A stretch of 64,000 nt of DNA from Agrococcus baldri (GTDB lineage Bacteria; Actinomycetota; Actinomycetes; Actinomycetales; Microbacteriaceae). Position numbers and translations under genes: made by a program. The notes beneath the pieces are model-generated. The model was given only the letters and a program-made list of their open reading frames with translations, was not told the origin of the DNA and did not search any database. Location of the stretch: positions 744,001 to 808,000 of the forward strand of contig FOZN01000001.1 of NCBI GenBank assembly GCA_900114805.1, written 5' to 3'. Position 1 is the stretch's first letter; each line of letters opens with the position of its first letter. Positions 61,358 through 64,000 of the stretch are shown here, piece after piece.

Positions 61358-62053
61358 TCAGTCTCCGTTCTGGGAGGTCGCGATGAAGGGCTCCAGCCCC
61401 ATGCTGAGCCCGACGGTCTCGGTCGGCGGCCCGTCGCTGACCAGCTGCCGGAAGCGCTCGCGCGTGCGCTCGTCCACCGGCGGCAGCGAGAGCGTGACCG
61501 TGCGGATGACCTGCGCCCACGGACTGTCGAGATCCTCCAGCGCCGCCCGCAGCAGCTCGATGCCCTCGCGGTGCGAGGTGATGACCGCCGCCGCGACGTC
61601 GGAGCCGCTCAGCGCCGAGAACTCCAGCACCGCCGGCAGGTAGTCCGGCAGCTCCTGCGCATCGAACTGCCAGCCCGCGGCGCGGTAGGCGTCGAGGAAG
61701 GTCAGCAGCGCCATCCCGCGCCGGCGGGTGTCGCCGGTGGCGAAGTAGCTGAGATAGAGGCTGCACTTGCGCTTCAGGTCGAAGGTGAGCACATACTGCT
61801 CCTCCCACGGCGCCTGACCCGCCAGCTCGGCGGCGTCCATGAATCCCGCGAGCGCCTCGGCGATCGGCGCCGGCAGGCCGTCGAGGTGCACGCGCAGCGA
61901 CGGCAGCCGGTCGAACCACGCCGCATCCGGGTAGTCGAGCAGCAGCGAGGCCAGCATGTGCGTGCGCGCGCGCTCGTCGGCCTTGAGCCGCAATGGCGGC
62001 AGCTCACCCGGCAGCCTGGGCCGCCGGGTGGGCATCGGGAGGAGCGTCCTCAC
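61358..62053 (-). CDS. narJ: Nitrate reductase molybdenum cofactor assembly chaperone NarJ
   Basis: This 231-residue protein starts with GTG at 62053, overlapping the narH stop (GTGA). It has the NarJ-type helical fold: HMLASLLLDYPDAAW, EEQYVLTFDLKRKCSLYLSYF and DYLPAVLEF. NarJ holds apo-NarG in a form ready for the Mo cofactor. It lies between narH and narI in the standard narGHJI order. Confidence 0.95.
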   Translation of the reverse strand: MRTLLPMPTRRPRLPGELPPLRLKADERARTHMLASLLLDYPDAAWFDRLPSLRVHLDGLPAPIAEALAGFMDAAELAGQAPWEEQYVLTFDLKRKCSLYLSYFATGDTRRRGMALLTFLDAYRAAGWQFDAQELPDYLPAVLEFSALSGSDVAAAVITSHREGIELLRAALEDLDSPWAQVIRTVTLSLPPVDERTRERFRQLVSDGPPTETVGLSMGLEPFIATSQNGD

Positions 62054-63750
62054 ACGTCCTTCCCCTTGTTCCGCTTGCCGGTGCTCTGCACCGGGCCCAT
62101 GTCGCCCTGCGGCACGTCCTTGCCCTTCGGTGGGAACAGCCCGCGCGGGGTGCCGTTGCCGTCCCAGTTCAGCAGGTTGACGCGACCCGGGCTCGAGGGC
62201 CGATCGGCGGTCTGCCGCGCCTCGAGCGACTGGAAGTTCTCGACCGCGACCGGCACGCTCTGACCGCTGGACGACCCGAACGGCCCGGCCCCGCCCATCC
62301 CCGGCCCGTCCTCGAAGTCGAGCGAGCAGCCCATCTCCTCGAGGTCGTGCGCCTGCTCGGCGTGCGCGCTCGGGATGACGTAGCGCTCCTCGTACTTCGC
62401 GATCGCGAGCAGCCGGTACATCTCCTGCAGGTCCTCCCCCGGCATGCCGACCGCACGGGCGATGCGCTCATCGCCCTCCCCGTCGAGATTCACCCCTCGC
62501 ATGTACGAGCGCATCGCGGCCATGCGGCGCAGCGCCAGGTCGACGGGATCTGGGTCGCCGGCCGAGAACATCTCGGCCAGGTAGCCGATCGGGATGCGCA
62601 GCTTCTCGATCGCCGCGAACAGCGTGCGCGCGTCCTCGCCGTCGGCACCCGAGCCCGAGACCACGTCGACGACCGGCGACAGCGGCGGGATGTACCAGAC
62701 CATCGGCATCGTGCGGTACTCGGGGTGCAGCGGCAGCGCCACCTCGTACTGCTGGATGAGCTTCCAGATCGGGCTGCGCTGGGCGGCGTCGATCCAGTCC
62801 TCCTGGATGCCGTCCTTGCGCGCCTGCTCGATCACGGCCGGGTCGTTCGGGTCGAGCAGGATGCTGCGCTGCGCGGCCAGCAGGGCGTGCTCGTCCTCGA
62901 CGCTGGCGGCCTCGGCGACGAGATCGGCGTCGTAGAGCACCAGCCCGATGTAGCGCAGCCGCCCGACGCAGGTCTCGGCGCACACGGTCGGCAGCCCCAC
63001 CTCGATGCGCGGGTAGCACATGGTGCACTTCTCGGCCTTGCCGGTGCGGTGGTTGAAGTAGACCTTCTTGTACGGGCAGCCCGAGACGCACATGCGCCAG
63101 CCGCGGCACTGATCCTGATCGACCAGCACGATGCCGTCCTCGGCGCGCTTGTACATCGCGCCCGAGGGGCAGGAGGCGACGCACGAGGGGTTGAGGCAGT
63201 GCTCGCAGATGCGCGGCAGGTAGAACATGAAGGCCTTCGAGAACTCCGCCTCGACGCTCTCGCTCATCTTCTGCAGGATCGGGTCGTCCTGCATCGTCTC
63301 GAGCGAGCCGCCCAGGTTGTCGTCCCAGTTCGCCGACCAGGAGATCTTGGTGTCCTCGCCGGTCAGCAGGCTGCGCGGCTTCGCCACCGGGATCTGGTCG
63401 CCGGCCGGAGCGTTCAGCAGCATGTCGTAGTCGTACGTCCACGGCTCGTAGTAGTCGTGGATCTCGGGCAGCTTCGGGTTCGAGAAGATGTGCGCGAGCT
63501 TCCAGAGCCGCCCGCCGTCCTTGAGCTTCAGGTTGCCGCGCTTGGTGCGCTTCCAGCCGCCGCGCCACTTCTCCTGATCCTCGTACGTGCGGGGATAGCC
63601 GACGCCCGGCCGGGTCTCGACGTTGTTGAACCAGACGTACTCCACACCGGTGCGGTTCGTCCATGCCTGCTTGCACGTGACGGAGCACGTGTGGCATCCG
63701 ATGCACTTGTCGAGGTTCATCACCATCGATATCTGTGCCATGACCTTCAT
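62050..63750 (-). CDS. narH: Nitrate reductase beta subunit NarH
   Basis: This 566-residue protein has four Cys clusters: KCIGCHTCSVTC, CEHCLNPSCVASC, CRGWRMCVSGC (Trp in place of one Cys, as expected for the 3Fe-4S centre) and CTMCYPR with a later CAETCVGR. It carries electrons from NarI to NarG. The ATG at 63750 overlaps the narG stop (ATGA). The C-terminal ~80 residues beyond the core are variable. The order is as in typical membrane-bound nitrate reductase operons. Confidence 0.98.
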   Translation of the reverse strand: MKVMAQISMVMNLDKCIGCHTCSVTCKQAWTNRTGVEYVWFNNVETRPGVGYPRTYEDQEKWRGGWKRTKRGNLKLKDGGRLWKLAHIFSNPKLPEIHDYYEPWTYDYDMLLNAPAGDQIPVAKPRSLLTGEDTKISWSANWDDNLGGSLETMQDDPILQKMSESVEAEFSKAFMFYLPRICEHCLNPSCVASCPSGAMYKRAEDGIVLVDQDQCRGWRMCVSGCPYKKVYFNHRTGKAEKCTMCYPRIEVGLPTVCAETCVGRLRYIGLVLYDADLVAEAASVEDEHALLAAQRSILLDPNDPAVIEQARKDGIQEDWIDAAQRSPIWKLIQQYEVALPLHPEYRTMPMVWYIPPLSPVVDVVSGSGADGEDARTLFAAIEKLRIPIGYLAEMFSAGDPDPVDLALRRMAAMRSYMRGVNLDGEGDERIARAVGMPGEDLQEMYRLLAIAKYEERYVIPSAHAEQAHDLEEMGCSLDFEDGPGMGGAGPFGSSSGQSVPVAVENFQSLEARQTADRPSSPGRVNLLNWDGNGTPRGLFPPKGKDVPQGDMGPVQSTGKRNKGKDV

Positions 63751-64000
63751 CAGTACTCGACCTCCTGGCTTCGGCGTCGGATCGTCGTGACCTCATCGCG
63801 CTGGTTCCCGGTCGGTCCCAGGTAGTTGAACGCCCACGCGAGCTGGGCGTAGCCGCCGATGAGGTGGCTGGGCTTGAGCAGGATGCGCGTGAGCGAGTTG
63901 TGGATGCCGCCGCGCTTGCCGCTCGTCTCGGCGATCGGCACATCGATCGTGCGGTCCTTCGCGTGGTACATGAACACCGTGCCCTCCGGCATGCGGTGCG
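63750..64000 (-). CDS. narG: Nitrate reductase alpha subunit NarG, C-terminal end only
   Basis: The last ~82 codons of narG. The segment MPEGTVFMYHAKDRTIDVP and GGIHNSLTRILLKPSHLIGGYAQL is the conserved NarG tail. It runs off the right edge; the catalytic domain with the Mo-bis-MGD is outside. The stop overlaps the narH start. It fits the upstream mobA, moeA and mod genes that make and feed this cofactor. Confidence 0.93.
   Translation of the reverse strand, partial: HRMPEGTVFMYHAKDRTIDVPIAETSGKRGGIHNSLTRILLKPSHLIGGYAQLAWAFNYLGPTGNQRDEVTTIRRRSQEVEY

Overview
The window is a dense, high-GC (about 70 %) actinobacterial chromosome segment. Gene content, the divergent N-terminus and TTG start of RpoB, the RDD/transglutaminase/DUF58/MoxR/Ig-Fn3 operon and the paired LysR-like and SprT-like genes all fit family Microbacteriaceae (Agrococcus-like; species not determinable by eye). 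I see no insertion sequence, prophage, CRISPR array or integrase, and no gene-free stretch longer than about 250 bp.

Left part (1-13.6 kb, all minus strand): a tightly overlapping operon encoding a giant membrane-anchored Ig-like/fibronectin-III protein, a MoxR AAA+ ATPase, a DUF58 protein, a transglutaminase-fold membrane protein that lacks the catalytic cysteine, and an RDD membrane protein cut by the window edge. Upstream lies a separate acidic, repeat-containing membrane protein gene. Then come rpoC and rpoB (13.8-21.2 kb), both with TTG starts, behind a leader with two promoter-like elements.

Middle (21.4-34.4 kb): a five-gene overlapping operon with a WXG100-like small protein, a helical membrane protein of type VII effector-like build and three unknown proteins; two spermidine-synthase-like paralogues; a TPR-like protein; a SprT-like metalloprotease; an MFS transporter; an aldo-keto reductase/ComB-like/NUDIX operon; an acyltransferase-like membrane protein; an esterase; a LysR-type sensor domain without HTH; and tRNA-Ser(CGA).

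Right-middle (34.4-51 kb): GNAT and VOC proteins, radA, a PLP decarboxylase, a lipid- or membrane-anchored unknown, an ArgA-type acetyltransferase, a secreted 5'-nucleotidase with three cell-wall-binding repeats, clpC, a DUF2975/HTH pair, a CPBP protease, class I lysS and panC.

Right end (51-64 kb) is a molybdenum/nitrate island: mog, moaE, moaD, a DUF6457-like gene, mobA, moaC, moeA and moeB; a divergent HTH-TOBE regulator with modABC and a cytochrome P450; then narI, narJ, narH and the 3' end of narG. These together supply molybdate uptake, molybdopterin assembly and the nitrate reductase that uses it; moaA is not in the window.

A recurrent signal is a TA(C/G)NNT hexamer placed 6-7 bases before the start codon of at least eleven genes that begin transcription units, implying widespread leaderless mRNAs.
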